A stretch of 33,551 bases of DNA from a virus. The DNA lies in IMG/VR virus record IMGVR_UViG_3300009169_000053, positions 1 through 33,551 of that record, one strand, 5' to 3'. The position numbers and the translations under genes are program-made. The notes below the pieces were generated by a model. The model saw only the letters and a list, made by a program, of their open reading frames with translations. It had not been told where the DNA came from and did not search any database. Numbering within the stretch: position 1 is the first letter of the stretch; the number at the start of each line of letters is the position of its first letter. Of this stretch, positions 10,901 through 18,155 are shown piece by piece.

Positions 10901-13900
10901 GCAATTTTCTTTATTGTGTCATTAGATTCAACCTCTACAAAAACTTCACCATCCTTAATAGTGGCTGTGAATCCAACAGGACCGTTATTAAGTTGGTATA
11001 CGTTTTGCGTTACACCATCTACGGTGTAATCACCTATCTTCTCTCCAGAAGGAGCAGGTGCTGTAGGAGCTTCTGGTTTAACAGCAGGCTTCACTTCAAT
11101 AGAAGGAAGTTCCACTCCCTCAAGAATGGAATACTTTTGTTTGAAATTAAAAGGCTTAAGCTCTGTAGGTTTCTGAATAGGAGTTGTCAAAGGAATGTCT
11201 ACCACTGACCTATTGGACCCATCTGGATACTTTGAAGACAACAGATAAGACTGATAATTATCCCACGTTCTTGTTGCAAGATTTTTAGACTCATCAATAT
11301 AATATTCATTAAACTTCTCACTAAAGTTTTTTGTAAGAGAGTCATTATTGATGTTAGCATAAAGATTCTCAAGCTGATCTATAATTTCAGCCTCACTTGC
11401 ACCAAGATTTGTCAAATCATACCTCTTTCCACCAAAGAAGAAATCCATTGTATCATAGTCAATGAATATCTGGTTCTTATCTGTCTTTGGTGATTTCCTC
11501 CAATAAAGAACATTTTGAAGGAACCTTGTATACTTCTTGTTGCTCTTTATTTTCTTTCCTTGGTCAAGTTTTTGTTTGATGTCTTCAGACATCTTTTTCA
11601 TCACCTCAAAAATAGTTCGTGCTTCAGCTTTAGTGAACTTACGTGTCTTGAGGAATGTCAATACATCTCTGTATTGGAAAACAGGAACACCATCAGGAAA
11701 CTTAAGGTTGCGTCCTTGGTGTTGAATATTTCCTGTTGTAGGGATTACAACAAGTCCTTCTTGGTAAACAATCTCATTTTCAGGAATAAGAGTTTCACCA
11801 ACAGTGTTGTTATCACTAAGGTTTGCTATGTCTGGAATACCAGGGCTTACAGAAAACTTATAGATTTCATATTTTCCTTCTGGAGTGTTAAACAGTTGGT
11901 TGCGTTTTGCTTTCCACTTATCTGAATACTCTTGTGCCTTATCCTCATCTCCAGATCTATACCTATTTTCTTTATCACTCCATGTAAGACTTGTTGTAGG
12001 CATTGTATCAAATACCACTTGATTAATGTCCACAGGATCACCAACCTTTCCAAGTTTCTTACCACTCTTATCTACAAAATATACATCAGCCCCATCCTGT
12101 TCAACATACACTGCACCAACAAATCCATCATTCAAGTCTGTGTATGTAGAAGGATCTACACCAGTGTTAGCCATTGACATTGCTGTCAGTCCAGATAAAC
12201 CAAGAGAGTTTTCTTGATTCTGTGTAACAAGGATTATTCTGAGGTTGTTTCTGTTAGGAAGGTTTCTGTAATTGTTCCTAAGTGTAATAGCACGTTGCTG
12301 ACTAGGACTAAGCTTACCTGATTCCCAGTCTTCAGACGCACCACTAGTTGATATAAATAACCATTCAATTCCTTTTTTCTTACTCTCTACATCAAACTCA
12401 GCTTTTGTTTTTGCTGTATTTTCTTTGGAAGCTATTGTTCCAGATGTATGTTCTATATCTTTTTGATCTTCTTCTACATCTTGTTTAAACTTCTGCAGTT
12501 TCTCCTGCTCAGTTTCTACCTTTTCATATCCCTCAAACTTGGATGGATCGACATTATATATGTCACCATTTATATCTTCCACCTTCAGTGTACCATCAGG
12601 ATTAATAGCAATCACCTTTGCTTTCTGAAGATTACCAAATTCTTCATTTATAGAATCAACTTGTTCTTTTGCTTTTTCCTCAGATCCATAAAAGGTGATG
12701 TTACCATCAGGTGCAGTCACTTGCCACCTATCATCAGCAATCTTATCAATTCTAGCTTTCTTTCCTGCAGGAATTTGATATTCTCTACCCTCTTCAAATG
12801 TTTCTTTAACACCAGCTTTATTTGTAAACTGAGGACCTTCTTTTACAACAATCTCTTTTTCTTCTTTATCTTCTTCCTCAGGAATAGCACCAGAACGAAG
12901 CTGCTCTCCTTGGTCCATGAATTTGTTAAATCCTTTTTCGCCTGTGAGATTGTCGTATAATTCAGACACATCATCTTTCAGAGAGTTGAGCCTATTAATA
13001 TCATGACCATAAGTGAATAAGTCAGTGGTATTCTCTGGACCAACTTGTCTGCTAGCAGTTGGGTCTTGATTATTGAGCTCAAAGTTGAGTAGATAATCAA
13101 ATAATTTACCATCTACACCATTTGTCAAACCAAGATTGATTCTTTCAGAAGCTGTACGTAATGCCTTAACCTGATTGTTTATTCTTTTCTTATCCTGTAT
13201 AGATGTAAACTCTGTAATAGTTTTATTTAACTGATTGGCTTTTTCCTCATAAGATGTACTAAGATCTTTAAGAGACTCTTTGTTTGTTAATTGAGAAAGT
13301 AAATCATTTGTAACAATAGGACTAATGCTATTGACACTTTGCTGTATAGAGTCTAATCTATTATTTACATGTGGAATCTTTGCTGCAAGAAATGTAAGCT
13401 CTGCTTTCCATTTATTGAAATCATTAAAACGTGAGGTTTCAATTCCCTCTTCAGTAGTGGTTGGGTTGTCTATCTTCTTGAAAGGATTCTTGAATGTAAA
13501 ATCAATTGAATCACTAATCTTCTTAATCTGATTAGCTTCATCAATTAATGAATCTACATATTCATTTACAGTGGACTTATTGGAAGAATTGAAGTCCATA
13601 CCAAATGACTTCTCAAATTCAGCTTTATCCAAATCTTTCAACATCCTCAACTGTTCAATTGTAACATCATGCATTCCTGAAGGAATACGTGATTGTACAA
13701 AGTTGATGAACATGTCGTTCTTAAGATTTTTATATTTAAAGACATCATTAGCTTTTACAGCCTCATCCATCTCTTTAGCAATGCCAGCTGAGTTCAAAGT
13801 GTTTTCAAAATTACTACTCAACACTCCAGTGAGACCATATTGATTGAGAATGTTTATAGAACTTTGTAAACGTTCATCAGATCCTTGTCCTCTTACTGTA

Positions 13901-15420
13901 TCAATTTTAGACATTATTCCACCACTAATCATTGCGCTGATTGCACCAACAATCATGTTCTCCAATCCTTCGTCTGTTCCAAATTGATCTTTTAGTCCCT
14001 TTACTGTAGAATTAACTGCTTCAACAGTGGTGCTCCAATTATCTTTGTATAATGGGTTTGAAAGATTTTTATACTTTCTTGTAAAATAATCATAAGTTCC
14101 TTTTTCTGCAGCATATTGACCACCTTCCTCATATACACCTTCTGACAGAATGTTTGGCAATTTAGGTTGTACAGATTCCCAGATTTTTCCAGAAAGTGTT
14201 TGAGCACCTTTTCTTTCAAACAAGTCAAGCGATCCTTCCTTAAGTCCAATTTTACCAACCTCGTCTATATCTCTTGTAAGCTGTCCGCTAATTCCTTTTT
14301 GAGCAGATGTAAATGATTTAAACAAGTTTCCAAACTGAACAGCATTGGATACTGTCAGTAGTGCCATGTTAATACCAAATCTGGTATTCATTGCATCTGT
14401 TGCATATTTTTCAATTTCTTCTAAATCAGAACTAATTGGTTCTTTTCCAGGATTTTGACTTTTATATTCCTTAATCAACTCATCCTTCACTTGCCTATAT
14501 CCATCACGAGCCTCAATTGCAGCTTCAGTTCTAGAAGAGCCATATATGCCCATTCCATATCTAAATCCGTTTGTTACTTTTGTTCCAGCAGCAATCTCTC
14601 CTAAACGTTTAATGTTTAGAATTTGTTGTTCAGTTTTTCCAACAGTTTTTGCAAGATCTAAAACCTTATCTACTTTTGTACTACCAGCGTAAAGTTTATT
14701 TAACCACAAAGAAGCTTTGCCAAGTTGAGACGCTACCAATGGGGCAGCGCCAATTCCTTCTGTAGCAGCTCCAATAATTGCATCTTGTACAAGAGCTCCA
14801 CCAATAGCTCCTGCTGTAAAACCAAGATTCTTAATAATTTTATCACCCCAGAAATTAGCACTTCCAGGCATGAAAGGAACTATTGCTAGATATGGATTTT
14901 CTTTTTCTTTTCTAGTATAGTAGTTGGGAAAGTAGTCTTCTAGATTTTTTGTCCAATCATCTATTGCAGCTTCATAACTATCTGGTCCTCCAGATAAAGC
15001 AGTTGTACCATTCTTAAAAGCAGAAATAGTATTAGGAATTGTAGCAAAACTTTGAGCAAATGTACCTGCAGCCAATCCTGCCATTTTCACAGCACTATTT
15101 CCCAATTGTGCCCATGCAGATTGTTGCATTCCATAAATGTTCTCAAGATCCATCCCTCTAACATAAGTGTTGTATCTTTTGTTAGCTGCCACTTCACTTA
15201 ACGGAATAAGATTAGCACCACCACCTTGTCCAGGAAGTTTTGCAAGCTTTGATAATTGAGAAGCATCAAGTCCCTCTATAGATTTATTTACAGAGCCTCC
15301 ACTAACTTCAATATTTGGAAGTGTGGGCATAGCACTTAATTGAGGAGTACCTAATGCAAGTTGCGGAATAGGATCTCCTTCTAAAGGAGTGTTTATCAAC
15401 TCTTCTTTAAAAATTGCCAT
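7882..15420 (-). CDS. giant crAss-like virion polyprotein (2512 aa) with zincin-like domain and probable N-terminal part of the virion RNA polymerase
   Basis: The N-terminal third has Gly/Ala-rich hydrophobic stretches (about residues 107-123, 200-230 and 488-505) that could insert into or cross a membrane; most of the following 900 residues look helical or Lys/Glu-rich. Proline-rich linkers lie near 1440-1457 and 1690-1705. Residues 1773-1777 read HEIGE in a zincin setting (YHEIGEAVW, then SPEER, then an acidic helix DDFAEF near 1830 and a basic helix); the second metal His is Glu here. The last 600 residues probably form the N-terminal part of the polymerase completed by the next frame. The stop TAA directly follows an A6 run, and a one-base deletion there would fuse both frames. 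ATG at 15420 overlaps the upstream stop (TAATG). It is probably packaged and ejected. The reading frame is certain; the domain assignments are inferred. Confidence 0.85.
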   Translation of the reverse strand: MAIFKEELINTPLEGDPIPQLALGTPQLSAMPTLPNIEVSGGSVNKSIEGLDASQLSKLAKLPGQGGGANLIPLSEVAANKRYNTYVRGMDLENIYGMQQSAWAQLGNSAVKMAGLAAGTFAQSFATIPNTISAFKNGTTALSGGPDSYEAAIDDWTKNLEDYFPNYYTRKEKENPYLAIVPFMPGSANFWGDKIIKNLGFTAGAIGGALVQDAIIGAATEGIGAAPLVASQLGKASLWLNKLYAGSTKVDKVLDLAKTVGKTEQQILNIKRLGEIAAGTKVTNGFRYGMGIYGSSRTEAAIEARDGYRQVKDELIKEYKSQNPGKEPISSDLEEIEKYATDAMNTRFGINMALLTVSNAVQFGNLFKSFTSAQKGISGQLTRDIDEVGKIGLKEGSLDLFERKGAQTLSGKIWESVQPKLPNILSEGVYEEGGQYAAEKGTYDYFTRKYKNLSNPLYKDNWSTTVEAVNSTVKGLKDQFGTDEGLENMIVGAISAMISGGIMSKIDTVRGQGSDERLQSSINILNQYGLTGVLSSNFENTLNSAGIAKEMDEAVKANDVFKYKNLKNDMFINFVQSRIPSGMHDVTIEQLRMLKDLDKAEFEKSFGMDFNSSNKSTVNEYVDSLIDEANQIKKISDSIDFTFKNPFKKIDNPTTTEEGIETSRFNDFNKWKAELTFLAAKIPHVNNRLDSIQQSVNSISPIVTNDLLSQLTNKESLKDLSTSYEEKANQLNKTITEFTSIQDKKRINNQVKALRTASERINLGLTNGVDGKLFDYLLNFELNNQDPTASRQVGPENTTDLFTYGHDINRLNSLKDDVSELYDNLTGEKGFNKFMDQGEQLRSGAIPEEEDKEEKEIVVKEGPQFTNKAGVKETFEEGREYQIPAGKKARIDKIADDRWQVTAPDGNITFYGSEEKAKEQVDSINEEFGNLQKAKVIAINPDGTLKVEDINGDIYNVDPSKFEGYEKVETEQEKLQKFKQDVEEDQKDIEHTSGTIASKENTAKTKAEFDVESKKKGIEWLFISTSGASEDWESGKLSPSQQRAITLRNNYRNLPNRNNLRIILVTQNQENSLGLSGLTAMSMANTGVDPSTYTDLNDGFVGAVYVEQDGADVYFVDKSGKKLGKVGDPVDINQVVFDTMPTTSLTWSDKENRYRSGDEDKAQEYSDKWKAKRNQLFNTPEGKYEIYKFSVSPGIPDIANLSDNNTVGETLIPENEIVYQEGLVVIPTTGNIQHQGRNLKFPDGVPVFQYRDVLTFLKTRKFTKAEARTIFEVMKKMSEDIKQKLDQGKKIKSNKKYTRFLQNVLYWRKSPKTDKNQIFIDYDTMDFFFGGKRYDLTNLGASEAEIIDQLENLYANINNDSLTKNFSEKFNEYYIDESKNLATRTWDNYQSYLLSSKYPDGSNRSVVDIPLTTPIQKPTELKPFNFKQKYSILEGVELPSIEVKPAVKPEAPTAPAPSGEKIGDYTVDGVTQNVYQLNNGPVGFTATIKDGEVFVEVESNDTIKKIADNKDALNNTIIPLLKAEKKFDATEKDEQHVLGFVSLKIANDLQKQLNASVAPTTAAVLQPDVSPLAQVQGTARTEPLTTAVSTDAKTDIEKVQKYTLNRANTELPQAPVISLSIVNKNESGLEELVNSEVKQVKLLEVRGRNSKGQLVGTVWIQRPDGQSFTADVIFDDAELAALEGIKPTAPTNFGGTKPPPNTEYRRVGADGIERISSEELELFKAWAAEKVPTIPYTVMENVLTTHDGEKAWGAFENGVAKFYRSAARGTEYHEIGEAVWNGMLSPEERQAILDEERQKSGKFKDRQSGKTYSYDDPNVTDQMLKERIMDDFAEFRLGKLPARSLKEKVLRFFRSIIEFFKQFVQKPSMKEQLFKAIDTGRFKESVLPESVKNDFAEYRAVEGLTEEQTHDFVQDITARVFQIAFGTNMSLYNPEQITAPQIFAEIKESYQQEGKLDLLSENTWRQLIGKTRDFLRTFKIDFDEEGVLGINDENYNKNDYAREAFSTDWKKSSPFPIKLILGTLTETVPTSQIDTTSLDLPKQKLSSVNGYKILNFARTFATALDKFANTNSVTKLVDKLIELSRYDSNYVRLFTRLKGDRNTVSIDFSKFEEQDWRLFINFYQTFTKQKPNAVIQYIGENNEVYNGAANLFSAVEQFKQGWIENVKTLANDNTSLIYYYSPDKTYRTKKLSDIPIGNPQQMVEFLDKLGINFPFEVYQNLKDPQQKAFGRAVSAIHKYASEKEIGKVTGETLTINGQLNTLAELYIKATNPNIDSTYFGVDGKRQQSYADSNAPSVFENTFNEVGTLDELLSARPELNDVFSKNSLILKKGGPFFDKDGKRTDRKLKVGYIQGTKDTVDDKGTSTSKLGLGSRFTQEFNQNLSGDYYILIPADGSTEWMLNLGNQISFEDFEGNEANDQIHKVFRGYLEDEIELALSDRSYLRNVKPRAKELRFFKDILSENLLTNLNKLIEKGDKEKIKEFIDENIAEINANIDDYVNGTVDDSIRDFKK

Positions 15421-18062
15421 TATTTGCTATCTTTTATTTCTTGATATTTCTTTGTACCAATGTTTTGCATAATTGCAAATACACCATCTAATTTTGCAAA
15501 GCCCTCTTTGTTCACAACATCATCTTTCCAAATACCATTGTCATTTACATACATTCTAATTTGATATAGATCTTCGTCTCCACCATCGTTGTCAGAAGCG
15601 CCTTCAATGTCAAATCTTACCAAACTTGAATATTTACTTCCTGCTAATAGCGGAAGTTGATCTCCTGTAAATGCAGCATTTAATGCTCCAGATGGTCCAC
15701 CATCAACTACTCCAGCTGAGTTTGTTGTTTTTGTAGGAGAACCCATTATCATATATTTTGCACTATCTAAAGGATGTCCTTTAGCTGCTTGTGGAAAATA
15801 TCTACCTAGTTGTTTAGAGTTAAGTGGAATCTCTTGAACTTCGTTTCCATTAAATATTTGAAGAGTTCCTTGAGACATATCAGCTTTTCTCTTTACAACA
15901 TATTTCAAATCACTAGCTTGCTTACCTGTTCTCCATGCTGTTATGGTAGCAGGGTCAAACTTTTCAGAATCAATCTTTCCACCAAGTTGACTTGCTATCC
16001 CATACATGTTACCAATGAGATTATCAACTTTTCCCATTGTAACCTTATCTTCTTTATCCAATGTACCAACTTCATCTTGATACTGAGGCATTATTTTTCC
16101 AAGTTCTGTATTAATAAAATTATCTTTATCTTTTGAAATCTTAGCTGATTTCTCTCTAACTTGACTACGAATGTTATCAAGTGTTTTTGCAATCTCCATT
16201 TCTTCACCAACTAATGATGCCAATCCACTTTTTTGTCTTTTCTCAATAACGTTAATTATTGGAAGATATTTTGAATTAGCATATACTTGTTTCATTTTAC
16301 CCCAATCTGTCACCCCACCTCCAATAGGAACTCCAAATTTGTTTAATTGTAAAGAAGAAGTAAATCTATTAATATCACTAGTTATACTTCTGATTTCTTT
16401 AGCACTATATATTTGTGTACCATTTTTTACATATCCAGGAAGAGAGTCTGCAATATTATTAATTGCGTCATCAAAAGGTTTTGCCTTTTGTGTAATGTTT
16501 ACATAATTGCTCATTTTCCTAGTCATATCAGTTTGCTTACCAATCCACTGATCAAGAATTTTTCTTTTGTTATTATCAGTGATGCTTGATGGGTTTGCTA
16601 GGTATTGATCAACTAGGCTATTCATTGCCTCTCTTTTCTGAACATCATTCATCTCGTTATATCCTGAAATAATAAAAGGAGCATTTTCTCGTTTAAACTT
16701 TTGCATTTCGTCATCAAGACTAGTGATGTCATTTTGTAAATCCCCAAGTGTAGGAAGAGTTTTATCTGTAGATGTTCCTAAGTTTTCGAATATAACATCT
16801 TTACCAGCAGCATCTTTCGTTAACTTGAATTTTTCTATATTAAGTCTTTCTAGACTTAATCCGTAATCTCTATCTTTATTCTTCTGGTCTCTAACAGCTT
16901 CTGAATATTTAAATGCTAAATCCTTCTTCTTCATCAATGCATTGAAGTAAGGATTGTCTTTATATTCTGTTTCTATATCTTGGTAGGAAATATCAGTGGC
17001 CAGTTTATTTAATGTTTTTTCCATGTAAACTGAACCCTTAAGTTCATCATCGCTAATTCTACCAATATTACTAAGTTTCTCATTAAGCTCTTTATCTATT
17101 CCACCTTTATTTACAAGATCTGTATACTCGTTCATCTTTGCTGTAAGAGCATCTCTTTGTTCCTTTGTAAGCTTAGAATTTCCAGAGAGCTCTGTTGATA
17201 TCTTGACAATTTCTTTTGATATTATGTCTTTCTTCATATTGTATGAAGAAGTTATATCACTTGTTATTTTTTGTTTAAACGAGTCTCCAGTATACCCTCT
17301 ATAATGATACCAACCGTCAATATTTAACTGTCTTTTATCATTCTCATCAATACTACTATAAAAGTTATCAAGAATCTTTTGAGCAGATTTCCCTTTAACT
17401 TTAGTTTTTAGCAGCACTTCATCAATCCTACTCTGCCCTTTGTCTGGAGTTGTAACATTACCATTTTTATCAAAATATAAAATATTGCCACCATTATCTC
17501 TTTGGAAAGGCATTTCTATAGATCGATCGTATTCGTGGACATCTTTTGCAACATCCCTAAGCTTCTTTTCAATATCTGTATATTCAACATAATAGTCCGA
17601 AAAAGAAGCATTTATGTCATTGTTATTTAACCATCCGTTTATTTTATTATTAAACCATGCTTCGTTTTGTACAGAAGATTTACCTGCTTTTCTAGCAGTC
17701 TCCATATCTTGCTGTCCTTTTCTTACATATTGAGTTGATGATACGGCACTTTGTACTGTGGGGTCTTTTGCAATTTGTGTAGCCATTCCTCCCACAGAGT
17801 TGACTAATTGGAAGTTTGAGAAGTCTCCAGCAGCTACACTCTTCAGTTTTCCTCCAAGCTCATCAAGCTTGGATTGAAGATATTGTTTATGTAATGGTTT
17901 AACAACATCCAATCCAGCTACATTGTCTATATAGCTTTGGATTTTCTGTACCCCTTCTTCATACTTCTGTTGTTTATACATACCCACTTTAGCCATTGCC
18001 TCAACAGGCAATTGCTGAACGTATGGGTTAAATTGCATTAAAGAATCTGTAAAACTGGCCAT
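15420..18062 (-). CDS. crAss-like virion/cargo protein, 880 aa, mostly helical, function unknown
   Basis: I recognise no enzyme motif. The protein starts MASFTDSLMQFNPYVQQLPV and is then rich in Lys, Asp, Asn and Gln with long predicted helices and coiled-coil-like stretches, for example through the DMETARKAGKSS and QREAMNSLVDQYLA regions. There is no signal peptide or membrane segment. It is the first gene after the promoter at 18078-18109 and is translationally linked by TAATG to the 2512-residue polyprotein, so it heads the RNA polymerase cargo module. In crAss-like phages a long helical protein of unknown function usually sits at this place and is a virion component; a role as internal cargo or as scaffold for the polymerase proteins is inferred. 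The start at 18062 is the only ATG close to the promoter and leaves a leader of about 10 bases. Confidence 0.8.
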   Translation of the reverse strand: MASFTDSLMQFNPYVQQLPVEAMAKVGMYKQQKYEEGVQKIQSYIDNVAGLDVVKPLHKQYLQSKLDELGGKLKSVAAGDFSNFQLVNSVGGMATQIAKDPTVQSAVSSTQYVRKGQQDMETARKAGKSSVQNEAWFNNKINGWLNNNDINASFSDYYVEYTDIEKKLRDVAKDVHEYDRSIEMPFQRDNGGNILYFDKNGNVTTPDKGQSRIDEVLLKTKVKGKSAQKILDNFYSSIDENDKRQLNIDGWYHYRGYTGDSFKQKITSDITSSYNMKKDIISKEIVKISTELSGNSKLTKEQRDALTAKMNEYTDLVNKGGIDKELNEKLSNIGRISDDELKGSVYMEKTLNKLATDISYQDIETEYKDNPYFNALMKKKDLAFKYSEAVRDQKNKDRDYGLSLERLNIEKFKLTKDAAGKDVIFENLGTSTDKTLPTLGDLQNDITSLDDEMQKFKRENAPFIISGYNEMNDVQKREAMNSLVDQYLANPSSITDNNKRKILDQWIGKQTDMTRKMSNYVNITQKAKPFDDAINNIADSLPGYVKNGTQIYSAKEIRSITSDINRFTSSLQLNKFGVPIGGGVTDWGKMKQVYANSKYLPIINVIEKRQKSGLASLVGEEMEIAKTLDNIRSQVREKSAKISKDKDNFINTELGKIMPQYQDEVGTLDKEDKVTMGKVDNLIGNMYGIASQLGGKIDSEKFDPATITAWRTGKQASDLKYVVKRKADMSQGTLQIFNGNEVQEIPLNSKQLGRYFPQAAKGHPLDSAKYMIMGSPTKTTNSAGVVDGGPSGALNAAFTGDQLPLLAGSKYSSLVRFDIEGASDNDGGDEDLYQIRMYVNDNGIWKDDVVNKEGFAKLDGVFAIMQNIGTKKYQEIKDSK

Positions 18063-18065
18063 AGT

Positions 18066-18076
18066 ATGTTAAGTTA
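18066..18076 (-). promoter_or_regulatory. leader element TAACTTAACAT shared with the other promoter
   Basis: On the minus strand this reads TAACTTAACAT, three bases before the 880-residue gene's ATG. The leader of the metallophosphoesterase gene has TAACTAAACAT (32187-32197), identical in 10 of 11 bases and seven bases before its ATG. These are the only two leaders in the window that follow a promoter. The element could be a ribosome-loading site without Shine-Dalgarno pairing or a transcription start region. Its distance to the -7 box differs (1 versus 8 bases), which argues against a core promoter part. Confidence 0.35.
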
Positions 18077-18077
18077 G

Positions 18078-18109
18078 CAAATGTAATTTAATATATTATA
18101 ATAACCAAG
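18078..18109 (-). promoter_or_regulatory. Bacteroidota-type promoter for the RNA polymerase cargo module
   Basis: On the minus strand the gap upstream of the 880-residue gene contains TACATTTG at 18085-18078, a full match to the Bacteroidota -7 box TAnnTTTG. CTTG at 18109-18106 lies 20 bases further upstream, a 3 of 4 match to the -33 box TTTG. This is the only gap over 50 bases between 32180 and the left edge, so transcription of the last four genes most likely starts here. The -33 box falls in one arm of a short inverted repeat (ACCAAG/CTTGGT, 18104-18109 and 18124-18129) that could bind a regulator. Confidence 0.55.
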
Positions 18110-18136
18110 ACATCATAACGAAACTTGGTAAGTTGG

Positions 18137-18155
18137 TATAACTGAATCAGTTATA
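18137..18155. repeat. perfect 9-bp inverted repeat over the stop of the 894-residue gene
   Basis: The plus strand reads TATAACTGA-A-TCAGTTATA. The arms cover the TAA stop of the 894-residue gene (18151-18153). On the minus transcript no U run follows, so it is not a classical terminator in that direction. On the plus strand a TTTTTT run follows closely, which would suit termination of antisense transcription. With a one-base centre it could also be a dimer binding site upstream of the adjacent promoter. Confidence 0.5.

Noticed and set aside
12448-12960. Plus-strand open frame of 170 codons, and other plus-strand frames such as 20365-20973
   Set aside because: All lie opposite long minus-strand genes with clear protein motifs, have low-complexity Phe/Ser/Leu/Cys-rich products and no promoter or start context. 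They are antisense shadows.
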